Shown here one piece after another: positions 8,545 through 16,887 of a DNA stretch of 64,000 nucleotides. The translations under genes were made by a program, and so were the position numbers. The stretch spans positions 434,001-498,000 of the forward strand of contig NZ_JAKQYJ010000001.1 in the NCBI RefSeq assembly GCF_022605525.1. Reading direction: 5' to 3'. Each line of letters opens with the position of its first letter. The first letter of the stretch is position 1. This stretch comes from Porphyrobacter sp. GA68 (GTDB taxonomy: Bacteria > Pseudomonadota > Alphaproteobacteria > Sphingomonadales > Sphingomonadaceae). The notes beneath the pieces were generated by a model. It was not told where the DNA came from and did not search any database. It worked only from the letters and a program-made list of their open reading frames with translations.

Positions 8545-9393
8545 ATGATCATCGCCTGTCCGGCCTGCGGGACCAAATACGTCGTGCCCGACGACGCCCT
8601 TGGCGTGGAGGGGCGGACCGTGCGCTGCGCCAAGTGCAAGCACAACTGGTTTCAGGACGGGCCGCGGATCGAACCGCCCGCCAACCTGCCGCCCGAGGAC
8701 TTTGCCGAGCCCGGCATCGGCGGGACACCTGCCACGCGGGAAGAGGCAACTGCCCCGGGTGCCGCCAGCGGGGCGAAGCCGCCCGCTATGCCGGCAGACG
8801 AAGAGCGGCCTGGCGCCGACCGGCCGTTACCCGACGCGCTGGTCACTCCGCCACCGTTTTACCGGGCGGCGGACGCGATTCCGTCCGAACGCCGACCAAA
8901 CCGCGACGCCGAAGATGAGGTGGCCGGGCAGCGCTCCAGCTTCGCCTTTGAACCGCCGTTCGCCTCGCGGCTGAACCGCGGCCGCCTGCTGACAATCGGC
9001 GCAGCGGGCTTCGCCGCCATCGCCCTGCTGACGATCGCCGTTCTGCAGATCTGGGGCTTGCCGTCCTGGCTGTCGGGTTCCGACCCGCTGTTCGCCGGCG
9101 AGGAACCCGGCTTGACCATGAGCTTTCCCGACGACCGGCAGCAGATCCGCACCACCGATGGCGGCGAGTACCTGGTGATCAGCGGCACCATCAGCAACAC
9201 CAGCAGCGAAACCCGGCCGGTACCGTCCATTCTGGTCGTGCTGCGCGATGCCCGCGACCGGGTCGTGTTCAGCCAGGAACTCGCCTCGCCCAAGCCGCGG
9301 CTTGCGCCCGGGGAAACCCAGCCGATCGACGCCGCGATCGCCGACATTCCGCAATCCGCGACCGACGCCGAGTTCGGCTGGGCGCCGCGCTGA
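8545..9393 (+). CDS. Zinc-ribbon (MJ0042-type) membrane protein with DUF3426 domain
   Basis: 282 residues. An N-terminal zinc ribbon (MIIACPACGTKYVVPDDAL and RCAKCKHNWFQD, two CxxC pairs within the first 40 residues) is followed by a Pro/Ala/Glu-rich linker, a single transmembrane helix (LTIGAAGFAAIALLTIAVLQIWGL, about 151-174) and a C-terminal beta-rich domain of DUF3426 type. Proteins of this architecture are common next to ftsEX in sphingomonads; their role is not established. Start ATG at 8545 puts the ribbon at the N-terminus as in relatives. It is divergent from ftsE. Confidence 0.88.
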   Translation: MIIACPACGTKYVVPDDALGVEGRTVRCAKCKHNWFQDGPRIEPPANLPPEDFAEPGIGGTPATREEATAPGAASGAKPPAMPADEERPGADRPLPDALVTPPPFYRAADAIPSERRPNRDAEDEVAGQRSSFAFEPPFASRLNRGRLLTIGAAGFAAIALLTIAVLQIWGLPSWLSGSDPLFAGEEPGLTMSFPDDRQQIRTTDGGEYLVISGTISNTSSETRPVPSILVVLRDARDRVVFSQELASPKPRLAPGETQPIDAAIADIPQSATDAEFGWAPR

Positions 9394-9487
9394 GGCATCG
9401 GCCTTTCCCGCTTGCGCCCATCATCACCGCTTGCTAGGGGCGCGGCCTCCCGACGGGCCGCTCCGGCGTCCGTCGAATTGTCAGTGT

Positions 9488-9574
9488 GCGGTCGTGGCGG
9501 AACTGGTAGACGCGCAACGTTGAGGTCGTTGTGGGCGAAAGCCCGTGGAAGTTCGAGTCTTCTCGACCGCACCA
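9488..9574 (+). tRNA. tRNA-Leu (anticodon GAG)
   Basis: Class II tRNA: the acceptor stem GCGGTCG pairs with CGACCGC, the D arm is GCGGAACTGGTAGACGC, the anticodon arm is CAACG-TTGAGGT-CGTTG giving anticodon GAG, and a short variable arm, a T arm with GTTCGAGTC and an encoded CCA follow. The DNA just downstream (9575-10459) looks degenerate and foreign, as expected for a tRNA used as an integration site. Confidence 0.97.
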
Positions 9575-9876
9575 TCTAGCTTTTTAAGTAGGGCTAACCC
9601 TCTTGTCCTTTGGACGAGAGGGCTTGCCCGCTGCCAGAGGCAGCAGTCGGTCGGTCGGCATCCCGGCAATCTGGGCCCGCTAGCTCCCCTGCTTCGCTGG
9701 AACATAACCGCCGATGAACGACGCTCATGGCTTCGGTCTCGGTGAGATTACTAGATGCAGCTGGCGAGCCGCCGCACCCATCGGAACTATACTATACTAG
9801 CGCAAGTGCGCATCCACCACCTTGGTTCTTCAGGCTCGCGTTCCTTGCCATTCCGCATCATCTGCTGACACGCCTA
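9575..9876. other. Non-coding stretch behind tRNA-Leu
   Basis: No reading frame here has a recognisable product or a plausible start with ribosome-binding site. It contains an iterated ACTATACTATACTA run near 9787-9801 that could act as a -10-like promoter element for the broken gene that follows. I found no second copy of the tRNA 3' end nearby that would mark an attachment site. Confidence 0.5.
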
Positions 9877-9922
9877 GTAGATTGCCATACCGGTTCCCGG
9901 CCTGGCAGGCGAGGCAATCTAC
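9877..9922. repeat. 10-bp inverted repeat directly before the PIN-like pseudogene
   Basis: GTAGATTGCC at 9877-9886 and its exact complement GGCAATCTAC at 9913-9922 are separated by 26 bases. The right arm ends three bases before the GTG at 9926. It could be an operator for an autoregulated toxin-type operon or an RNA stem over the translation start. Confidence 0.6.
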
Positions 9923-9925
9923 AAC

Positions 9926-10262
9926 GTGAGGGTGTTGATCGACACCAACCGTTGGCGCTACCTTGCAGAGGCTGCGGCTGGAGCGGACTTGCTCCGCGCG
10001 AGCGACAAGGGCAAGAACAACATCGTTGTCGTGCCAGCCGTGGTGTACGAGACGCTAAGCACGACAGACGTCGCACTCCGGATGACTGCGAGCCGATGCC
10101 AAGTTCATGCAGGAGGCGAGCCGGGCTCGTTTGCAGGAAGCAGCGCGGAGAGCATTCAAGGCGGCAAGAGAAAAGATCGCGGAGAAAGGCGCCTGGTTCG
10201 GGAGCCGAGAGGACTTAGTCTCGCCTAATTCAATCAGGCAACACCATTTTGGCCGTGCTTAG
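9926..10262 (+). pseudogene. Remnant of a PIN-domain-like protein, frameshifted
   Basis: From the GTG at 9926 the frame reads MRVLIDTNRWRYLAEAA and IVVVPAVVYETL, which matches the first acidic strand (LIDTN) and the following strand/helix of PIN-domain nucleases such as VapC toxins. After about codon 53 this frame turns into low-quality sequence, while the next frame opens after a stop at 10083-10085 and reads coherently (AKFMQEASRARLQEAARRAF through GAWFGSREDL) to TAG at 10260-10262. I read this as one gene broken by a frameshift or internal deletion. The later PIN acidic residues are not visible. The PIN assignment rests on the first 40 residues only. Confidence 0.5.
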
Positions 10263-10424
10263 AACGTCGCGACTTGCCCTTGATTGCATACATGGCGTTA
10301 AAGATGTTGCGGGTTGGCTAGTCTTCGCTTCGGCGACCGGCACCAAGATCGGCGAGCAGCCCGCAGAGCCTTGTGTCACCAACCCAAGGGCGCGGACCGC
10401 GCGGCAGGATGCACGCGAGCAAAT

Positions 10425-10449
10425 GCCGCCCCCCGGGGTCGGGGGCGGC
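10425..10449 (-). terminator. GC-rich hairpin after the PRC-type lipoprotein gene
   Basis: GCCGCCCCC and GGGGGCGGC form a 9-bp stem with a short loop. Read on the minus strand it follows the lipoprotein stop by ten bases and is trailed by a short T-run, so it may act as its terminator. Confidence 0.6.
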
Positions 10450-10459
10450 GGCGCGACAC

Positions 10460-10864
10460 TTAGCGGCGTACTTCGGGCAGGGCCATCAGCTGATCGCGTG
10501 TCATGGAAGTCCGGATGTCCCGGTCACCGCGATTGTCGAATGCGCTCAGGCCTTCCAGGCTCACATGCACATACCGGTCCGGGCTTGAGTCCTCCACCTC
10601 GACCAGGAGATGGGTGACCGTACCGCTTGCATCGCGGATGACGCCTTCAACGTCCCCTATATCGTTGCCATTCGCGTCGACGAGGTCTGCGTCCAGAAGC
10701 TGCCGCTCTGTCAATCCCAGAGCCACCTGAGCATCGGCAGAAGCAGCAGGAGCACCAGCAACGCCAGGAACAGGAGAGGCGCCGGCCGTCTGCCCGGCCG
10801 TGCTCTGCTCACTTCCGCACGCCGCGAGCAGGATACAAACTGCCGCCATGGCTGTATTTTTCAT
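10460..10864 (-). CDS. Small lipoprotein with PRC-barrel-like domain
   Basis: 134 residues beginning with a lipoprotein signal (MKNTAMAAVCILLAACGS; lipobox LAAC, acylated Cys about residue 16). An Ala/Pro/Gly linker leads to a compact domain LLDADLVDANGNDIGDVEGVIRD followed by VTHLLVEVED, which looks like a PRC-barrel, a fold found in ribosome maturation and photosynthetic reaction-centre proteins and in many small periplasmic proteins. Start ATG at 10864 is supported by GGAAGGAAG about ten bases upstream. No operon partner is evident. Confidence 0.8.
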   Translation of the reverse strand: MKNTAMAAVCILLAACGSEQSTAGQTAGASPVPGVAGAPAASADAQVALGLTERQLLDADLVDANGNDIGDVEGVIRDASGTVTHLLVEVEDSSPDRYVHVSLEGLSAFDNRGDRDIRTSMTRDQLMALPEVRR

Positions 10865-11106
10865 CAAGGTCTTCCTTCCGATTGCAAGCATCACAAAGAG
10901 GTAGCCAAGCACCCACGCCGGAGAAAGACGCGCAAATGCCTCGGCTCAAAGGCATACCTGCCCACGCCGGCATCAGCAATGGCCCGTTGGAGTGTAAGCT
11001 AGCTTCGCAGCTCCGTCGGAGCGATCGTTCGCTAACGAACATCCACGCAACCGTCACCGTCGTTCCCGCACGAGGCGCACGGCGACCCTTCTGCCGCGCT
11101 GCGCCC

Positions 11107-11808
11107 TCAAAGCCCAGCGAACTCCTTGCCAAGAGCGAGCGGACTTTCGAACTTATCAGCCTCCGGCGTACCAACGGCAGGCTTTGCATGAACGTGCAGA
11201 TCGTTGCGGGCGCACTCGACCAGAAAGGCAGCGAGATCGCCGATCCGGCAACGGAACGCCTGGTCGGGCAGTATTTCCTCCTGGACCAGCAGATCGCCGG
11301 CAGCGGGTTTGTCGATCAGCCAGCCCGGGCGCACCGCCGTCCACCGTAACTCCGGCCGTCCTTCCAGCAGCGCCTCCATCTCCGTCATCTGTTCGAGAAT
11401 ATTGCGCAGCGCGGGAACTGCCGTAAGCTTGAACCAGGCCGGCAGCGCGGGCTGGTCAACCACAAAGGCAGCGGAGATCACGACGATGCGGTCGATGCCG
11501 GCATGCTCCATCCCGTCAAGGATGCGGCGCGTCCCTTCGGTGTAGAGCGGCGGAGGTGACAGCGCGTTGGCCGGTGAAAAGGCGACGCCCAGGGTCGAGA
11601 TCACCGCATCGCACCCTGCGAACGCCGAAGCCAGTTCGCCGTTGAGAACATCTACCCCGCGGTAGGAAACGCCGTCAGTCCGAGCACCGGGTTCGGGATG
11701 TGATCGGTCGATCGAGACGACATCGAGTTCGGCACGCAGCGCATGCCTTACCACTTCCCGCCCGGTTGCTCCGCTGCCGCCGACCACTGCAACACGCTGG
11801 ACGCTCAC
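11107..11808 (-). CDS. NAD(P)-binding Rossmann-fold oxidoreductase (NmrA-like SDR)
   Basis: About 233 residues. The N-terminus VQRVAVVGGSGATGREVVRHAL is a dinucleotide-binding GxxGxxG motif of the atypical SDR/NmrA type; the segments CDAVISTLGVAF, RIVVISAAFVVD and LRWTAVRPGWLIDKP follow the family. The catalytic Tyr-x3-Lys of classical SDRs is not seen, so it may be a flavin-reductase-like or regulatory NAD(P)-binding protein. Start GTG at 11808 is preferred because GGGAG lies eight bases upstream; a longer frame begins at 11874. It is divergent from the oxidase cluster. Confidence 0.82.
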   Translation of the reverse strand: MSVQRVAVVGGSGATGREVVRHALRAELDVVSIDRSHPEPGARTDGVSYRGVDVLNGELASAFAGCDAVISTLGVAFSPANALSPPPLYTEGTRRILDGMEHAGIDRIVVISAAFVVDQPALPAWFKLTAVPALRNILEQMTEMEALLEGRPELRWTAVRPGWLIDKPAAGDLLVQEEILPDQAFRCRIGDLAAFLVECARNDLHVHAKPAVGTPEADKFESPLALGKEFAGL

Positions 11809-11966
11809 GCTGAAATCTCCCGAGATGCGGCCGTCGAGCCGAATTTTCCGTGATTGACGGTTTCCAAACTGCATCTTCGCCCGCTATGTTCCACGGGTCG
11901 CAGCATCGGGCGACACATTCTGCACTTGTCGCAACGCGGCGATCCGGTTCGGGGAGTTGAAGGCAG

Positions 11967-12716
11967 ATGTTTCATGGCAGTTACTGCGGCAGCCCCCCTG
12001 CGATGGCGGAGATCGCGTCGCGCTGGAACTTAGATCCGGTTCTTATCGCCGTTCTCGCCGGTGCGCTGGTGATGGCCATGCGCGCTGGCAACGGGAAGGC
12101 CGCGGGGGGCATCGGTCTGTTGGCACTCGCTTTTGTCTCGCCCCTGTGCGCGGCCAGCGTGGCACTGTTCTCGGCGCGCTCGATCCATCATCTCGTGTTG
12201 ATCCTGGCAGGGCTGGCCTTTGCCCTGGCTGTGCGGCAGGCGGCGGCTTCCGGTTGGACCCGGCGCCTGATCCTGCCGGTCGCGCCGGCCACCATCGCGA
12301 TGACGATCATCTTGTGGGCATGGCACGCGCCCGCCCTGTACCAGGTCGCCCTGACCAACATGCTGGTGTACTGGTTGATGCAGGCAACCATCCTTGGCGC
12401 GTCGTTCGCGTTCTGGCTGGCGGTTCGCCAAGCAAGCGCGGTCGGGGCCGTTGCGGGGCTGATCGGGGCAACGGTGCAGATGGGATTTCTTGGCGCGCTG
12501 CTGACCTTTGCGGCGCATCCGCTGTACCTCATGCATGCCCTCGCCGCGCCAAGCTGGGGATTGAGCGGCCTGGCGGACCAGCAGCTTGCCGGACTGATCA
12601 TGTGGGTCGGCGGAATGGCGCCATTTGCGATCGGCGGCGCGGTGACCGCCCGCCGCGCCTGGCACCGGCAGAACGTCACCGCAAATGTGCCGAGGGCAAC
12701 CGCGCGTGCCCTATAG
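11967..12716 (+). CDS. CtaG-type cytochrome c oxidase assembly membrane protein
   Basis: 249 residues with about six predicted membrane helices and the characteristic N-terminal FHGSYCGSPP. Conserved histidines lie in SIHHLVL, WAWHAPALYQVAL and AAHPLYLMHALA. These are hallmarks of the caa3_CtaG family, which helps build the copper centres of cytochrome oxidases and is unrelated to the CtaG/Cox11 copper chaperone. First gene of the oxidase cluster running to 17195, 24 bp ahead of the CopD-like gene. Confidence 0.88.
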   Translation: MFHGSYCGSPPAMAEIASRWNLDPVLIAVLAGALVMAMRAGNGKAAGGIGLLALAFVSPLCAASVALFSARSIHHLVLILAGLAFALAVRQAAASGWTRRLILPVAPATIAMTIILWAWHAPALYQVALTNMLVYWLMQATILGASFAFWLAVRQASAVGAVAGLIGATVQMGFLGALLTFAAHPLYLMHALAAPSWGLSGLADQQLAGLIMWVGGMAPFAIGGAVTARRAWHRQNVTANVPRATARAL

Positions 12717-12740
12717 GCTTCCGCTGAGCGCCCCGGCGGC

Positions 12741-13232
12741 ATGATCCTGTCTCTCGTCAAGGCGTTGCACATCGCGGCCCTGGTGCTGTGGTGCGCAGGT
12801 CTCATTGGCCTGCCCCTGATGCTCAGCAAGCATGAGATCGGCGAAAGCCAGGCGAGCTACAGCCAGCTGCGCCTGCTGACGCACCGCGCCTATGCCTTTT
12901 TCGTTACTCCGGCGGCTGTGATCGCCATTGCGGCCGGTACGGCGCTGATCTTCCTGGGCAACGTGTTCACTTTGTGGATGCTGATCAAGCTGGTGGTGGT
13001 AGGTGTGCTGGTGTCACTCCACGCATGGATCGGCCACCTGGTCGTACTGATGAGCGAGCGGCGTGGCAGCTTCGCGCCGCGCAGCGCCATTCCGGTGCTG
13101 GTGCCGATCTGCGCCGCGATGCTGGCAATCCTGTTCCTGGTGCTGGGCAAGCCCGCGCTTGAAAGCTTTGCGCCAGCCTGGCTGTACGAGCCGCTTGGTC
13201 ACGAACTCCCGCTCGACGAGACGCCGATTTGA
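12741..13232 (+). CDS. CopD/HemJ-like membrane protein
   Basis: 163 residues, four hydrophobic helices, with KALHIAALVLWCAGLIGLPLML at the N-terminus and LLTHRAYAFFVTPAAVIAIAAG in helix two. The helix-borne histidines and the segment KLVVVGVLVSLHAWIGH resemble the CopD/HemJ superfamily of four-helix haem- or copper-linked membrane proteins. Its position between a CtaG-type factor and oxidase subunits suggests a role in haem or copper delivery to the oxidase (inference). Its last 34 bases overlap the convergent DUF2231 gene. Confidence 0.8.
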   Translation: MILSLVKALHIAALVLWCAGLIGLPLMLSKHEIGESQASYSQLRLLTHRAYAFFVTPAAVIAIAAGTALIFLGNVFTLWMLIKLVVVGVLVSLHAWIGHLVVLMSERRGSFAPRSAIPVLVPICAAMLAILFLVLGKPALESFAPAWLYEPLGHELPLDETPI

Positions 13233-13723
13233 TACTCGAACACCAGCTTGCCCCCGTGCCATCCGGTGAAACCGGTGAAGACCACGGCGAAGGCGGAAAT
13301 CATGATGCCGTAGGGCAACACGGCCTGTTCGAACCCCAGCAACCTGTACCCCCAGTTCATGCCGAGGATCGACAGGAGCATGACCGCGATGATGAAGTGG
13401 GTCCAGCTGGCGGCGCGCTGCCTTATGCCGGGCACACTCAGAAGCTCGACCGTGCCGGTCAGCCCCGCCAGCACGCCGAACAGGAACGCCATTCCGGCGG
13501 CCCACAGTCCGGCCCGCGCCCAGAAAACATCGCCGGTCCACCAGTAAAAGGCGTCCGCGCCCAGCACGCAGACCGTAAGGGCAATGGGAAACGCGACCAG
13601 CATTGCATGAATGGGATGCCCCGCCAGCGCGATGCGCGATTCCAGCCTGTGAAACTTCGGGTGCTGCTCGACCGGGTCCACCAGCCTTTCCTCGGCAACC
13701 TTTTCCTGCGTTCTGTCGCTCAT
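13199..13723 (-). CDS. DUF2231-family membrane protein
   Basis: 174 residues. After a charged N-terminus, the sequence ALAGHPIHAMLVAFPIALTVCVLGADAFYW gives the DUF2231 hallmark GHPxHxML, followed by three further membrane helices. DUF2231 proteins often sit beside c-type cytochrome and oxidase genes; their function is unknown. The gene is antisense to its neighbours, overlapping the CopD-like gene by 34 bp and being divergent from coxB. The unbroken opposite-strand frame here is its shadow. Confidence 0.85.
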   Translation of the reverse strand: MSDRTQEKVAEERLVDPVEQHPKFHRLESRIALAGHPIHAMLVAFPIALTVCVLGADAFYWWTGDVFWARAGLWAAGMAFLFGVLAGLTGTVELLSVPGIRQRAASWTHFIIAVMLLSILGMNWGYRLLGFEQAVLPYGIMISAFAVVFTGFTGWHGGKLVFEYQIGVSSSGSS

Positions 13724-13765
13724 CGTTCAACTCCTTCGCGCATCCGTGCTCGCCTGACAGCGTTG

Positions 13766-14413
13766 ATGTGCCTGTTGCCTCCAGTTTCGGCGTGTGCAGG
13801 GCCGTTGTCCACCATCGATCCTGCCGGGCCGTCCGCAATGCGGGTGGCGGACCTGTGGTGGTGGATGCTGGGCGGATCGGCCATCCTGTCGGCGCTGGTA
13901 TTCATCCTGTTGCTGATCGCACTGCGTCGACGTGGGGCCGCGGACAACAGGCAGCCCGGGCGTACGCGGGTGTGGATCGGCTGGCTGGGGCTGGTGATGC
14001 CGGTAGGGGTCCTGATGGTGCTGTTGGCGTTCGCCTTGTGGGTCGGTCAGCGCAACCTGCCTGTCGGGCCGGCGGCGCAGACGGTGCAAGTGACCGCCTT
14101 CAACTATGGATGGGAGTTCTGTTACGAGGACGGCAGCTGCTCGCAAGGCGTTCTGCGGATACCGGCGGGGCAGCCGGTCGACCTCGACATCACCGCCACC
14201 GACGTGATCCACAGCCTGTGGATTCCGCGGCTGGCAGGCAAGATGGATGCAATACCTGGACAGGTGAACCGGCTGAGGATCGAGGCGGACGCCCCCGGTA
14301 CCTTTGAAGCCGTTTGTGCGGAATACTGCGGCGTTGGCCACGCCGATCACCGCTTCGTGGTGGAAGCCTATGCCGCTGGCGCCCCGGCCGGTCGGACGGA
14401 GGCCGCAGAATGA
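13766..14413 (+). CDS. coxB: Cytochrome c oxidase subunit II (CuA-type)
   Basis: 215 residues from ATG 13766. The N-terminus resembles a lipoprotein leader (LLPPVSACAGPLS), followed by two membrane helices (WWWMLGGSAILSALVFILLLIAL and GWLGLVMPVGVLMVLLAFALWV) and a cupredoxin domain with VTAFNYGWEFCYEDG, the CuA histidine in TDVIHSLWIP and the CuA loop CAEYCGVGHADH. In normal subunits the last position of that loop is Met; here it is His. Basic residues upstream (RIRARL) in the same open frame suggest the true start could be slightly earlier at a non-ATG codon. Stop overlaps the next gene as ATGA. Confidence 0.9.
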   Translation: MCLLPPVSACAGPLSTIDPAGPSAMRVADLWWWMLGGSAILSALVFILLLIALRRRGAADNRQPGRTRVWIGWLGLVMPVGVLMVLLAFALWVGQRNLPVGPAAQTVQVTAFNYGWEFCYEDGSCSQGVLRIPAGQPVDLDITATDVIHSLWIPRLAGKMDAIPGQVNRLRIEADAPGTFEAVCAEYCGVGHADHRFVVEAYAAGAPAGRTEAAE

Positions 14414-16887
14414 ACGTAATCCAGCTCCACCACGATCTGACCCGCATCTGGAACAACGAGCCGGGCTGGCGGGGCGTGTTCAGCAGCGTCAGCCACACCA
14501 CTCTGGGCAAGCGGTTCATGATCACCGCAGCGGTGTTCTTCGGGATCGGCGGTGTGCTCGCCATGCTGATCCGGGCGCAACTGGCCACCCCAGCCAGCGC
14601 CTTCACCGGCCCGGAAGTGTATGGGCAGATATTCACGATGCACGGCAGCATCATGATGTTCCTGTTTGCGATACCCATGCTGGAAGGGTTTGCCATCTAT
14701 CTGCTGCCCAAGATCCTGGGTGCGCGCGATCTGGCTTATCCGCGCCTGACCGCGCTGGGGTGGTGGTGTTATCTGTTCGGCGGCACCATCATGCTGCTGG
14801 CGCTGCTGGGCGGAGTGGCCCCCGATGCCGGATGGTTTCTCTATCCGCCGCTGTCAGGCAAGGAATTCACGCCCGGCGTCAATTCCGATGTCTGGCTGCT
14901 TGGCATCACCTTTGTTGAAATCTCTGCGCTGGCGGCGGCGATCGAGATCACGGTCACCATTCTCAAATTCCGGGCGGCGAACATGTCGCTGACGAAGATG
15001 CCGATCCTCGCCTGGTATCTGCTGGCGACCGCCGGCATGATGATCTTCGGTTTCCCGCCCCTGATCCTCGGGTCGATCCTGCTGGAGGTCGAGCGCGCCT
15101 TCGGCTGGCCGTTCTTCCAGCCCGAGCTTGGCGGCTCCCCGCTCTTGTGGCAGCACCTGTTCTGGCTGTTCGGCCACCCCGAGGTTTATATCATCTTCCT
15201 GCCCGCGGCGGGCGCCTTGTCCACCATCATTCCGGTGATGGCGCGAACGCCCCTGATCGGCTACGGCGCGATCGTCACCGCGGTGATGGCGCTCGCCTTC
15301 CTCAGCTTCGGCCTGTGGGTGCATCACATGTTCACCACGGGCATTCCGCACATGGCGCTCGGGTTCTTTTCCGCAGCCTCGGTGCTGGTGGCGATCCCCA
15401 CCGCGGTTCAGATCTTCGCGTGGATCGGCACCATGTGGGCCGGACGCCCCAAGTTCACCCTGCCGATGTACTACATCGTCGGGTTCTTCGTGGTCTTTGT
15501 GCTGGGCGGGCTGACCGGTGTGATGCTGGCCATCGTGCCGTTCGACCAGCAGGTGCACGACACCGCCTTCGTCACCGCCCATCTGCATTACGTACTGGTG
15601 GGCGGATTTGTCTTCCCGATGCTGGCGGCGGCCTATTACTGGATGCCGCATGTAACCGGCCGCACCCGCGTGATGCGGGTGGGAATCGCGGCGTTCTGGC
15701 TGATCTTTATCGGCTTCAACCTCACGTTTCTCCAGATGCACCTGACCGGTCTGCTGGGCATGCCGCGCCGGGTGTACACCTATCCCGTGGAAGCGGGCTG
15801 GACGCTGCTCAATCTCACATCGTCGGTTGGCGCGTTCATGCAGGCGTTCGGCTTCGGCCTGTTCGCCCTCGACATCGCGCTGCAACGCCGGCTCGGCAAG
15901 CCCACGAGGCGCGATCCGTGGGAAGCCGAAACCCTCGAATGGGCCATGCCCACTCCGCCGCCGCAGTACAATTTCGCCAGCCTTCCCACAGTTTCCAGCC
16001 GCGAACCGCTGAGCGATAATCGCCGGATCGGCGTCGACCTGGCCGCAGGTAAGGGTTTGCTGGGTCGCGCGATTGGTGGACGCCGAGAGACGCTTGCCGT
16101 GGACATCGTCACCGGCGCTCCGGAACACGTGGCTATCCTGCCCGGATCCAGCCTGACGCCCCTCTTCACCGCCCTCGTCTTCGGGGGCTTCTTCATGTCC
16201 ATGCTGCTCGGCATCTACTGGCTGGCACCGGTGTTCATTGTCGGTGCGGCCGTCATGATCTGGCGCTGGGTCGCCACCACCGGGACAACGCACGACCCCG
16301 GCCCGGTGGACGCGGGCAACGGCTATTACCTGCCCACCGGCTTCGCGATCCGCGGCAGCGTCGGATACTGGGGCAGCGTCCTGGCCGTTGCGGCCAGCGG
16401 GACGTTGTTCGCGTCGCTGGTGTTCGGCTATTTCTTCCTGTGGGTGGTTGCGCCGAACTGGCCACCGCCAGGCGCGTTCGGCGCCTATCTTCTCGAGCCG
16501 ATCATCGTCACCGCAGGCGCGCTTCTCGCCGTGGTGGCCGCTCGCCTCGGCCTGCGAAACTTTGACCGCTCGCGCTCCGGCGCTATCGCAGCGGCGGCCG
16601 GATCGGCGCTGGCAATCGCCGGGCTGCTCGCAGGCGCCATTCGTCACCTGCCCGAGCCGACCTTCCATGCATTCGCGGCAACTGGCTGGGCCCTGACGGG
16701 TTTTGCAGTGTTCTCGTGCGCGGTAGGTGCGCTGGCGCAGCTCTTCGTTCATCGCCGGATCGCCAGCGGCCACGTGATCGCGCAGCGTCCCCATGAACTG
16801 CGCACCGCCGCCGTGTGGAGCGATTACGGAGTCGGCGTCGCGGTCGTGGTCGCCTGGCTGCTTGGCCTGTCAGGTGCCGCGCTGTGA
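14410..16887 (+). CDS. Cytochrome c oxidase subunit I fused to subunit III
   Basis: 825 residues starting at the ATG overlapping the coxB stop. The first roughly 530 residues are a haem-copper oxidase subunit I with twelve helices: haem a ligand in FTMHGSIMMF, CuB/cross-link motif GHPEVYIIFLP, the paired histidines in WVHHMFTTG and the haem histidines in FVTAHLHYVLVGG. After a polar linker containing the PTPPPQYNF motif, about 270 residues form a subunit III-like membrane domain (GYWGSVLAVAASGTLFASLVFGYFFLWV). Such I/III fusions occur in one subgroup of aa3/caa3 oxidases that reduce oxygen with electrons from cytochrome c. The acidic pump residue in HPEVY is present; the D-channel Asn position appears to be Thr. 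Confidence 0.93.
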   Translation: MNVIQLHHDLTRIWNNEPGWRGVFSSVSHTTLGKRFMITAAVFFGIGGVLAMLIRAQLATPASAFTGPEVYGQIFTMHGSIMMFLFAIPMLEGFAIYLLPKILGARDLAYPRLTALGWWCYLFGGTIMLLALLGGVAPDAGWFLYPPLSGKEFTPGVNSDVWLLGITFVEISALAAAIEITVTILKFRAANMSLTKMPILAWYLLATAGMMIFGFPPLILGSILLEVERAFGWPFFQPELGGSPLLWQHLFWLFGHPEVYIIFLPAAGALSTIIPVMARTPLIGYGAIVTAVMALAFLSFGLWVHHMFTTGIPHMALGFFSAASVLVAIPTAVQIFAWIGTMWAGRPKFTLPMYYIVGFFVVFVLGGLTGVMLAIVPFDQQVHDTAFVTAHLHYVLVGGFVFPMLAAAYYWMPHVTGRTRVMRVGIAAFWLIFIGFNLTFLQMHLTGLLGMPRRVYTYPVEAGWTLLNLTSSVGAFMQAFGFGLFALDIALQRRLGKPTRRDPWEAETLEWAMPTPPPQYNFASLPTVSSREPLSDNRRIGVDLAAGKGLLGRAIGGRRETLAVDIVTGAPEHVAILPGSSLTPLFTALVFGGFFMSMLLGIYWLAPVFIVGAAVMIWRWVATTGTTHDPGPVDAGNGYYLPTGFAIRGSVGYWGSVLAVAASGTLFASLVFGYFFLWVVAPNWPPPGAFGAYLLEPIIVTAGALLAVVAARLGLRNFDRSRSGAIAAAAGSALAIAGLLAGAIRHLPEPTFHAFAATGWALTGFAVFSCAVGALAQLFVHRRIASGHVIAQRPHELRTAAVWSDYGVGVAVVVAWLLGLSGAAL

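Noticed and set aside
9488-10459. Integrated element with attachment sites at tRNA-Leu
   Set aside because: The region looks degenerate, but I found no second copy of the tRNA 3' end and no integrase, so I report only the remnant.
10940-11085. REP-like palindromes near TGCCCACGCCGGCAT and CGTTCGCTAACGAAC
   Set aside because: Short imperfect hairpins occur, but no second copy of the same unit was found in the window.
14854-16794. Open frame of 646 codons on the minus strand opposite the oxidase I/III fusion
   Set aside because: Shadow frame of a GC-rich gene; charged low-complexity translation with no motif, while the plus strand encodes an unmistakable oxidase.
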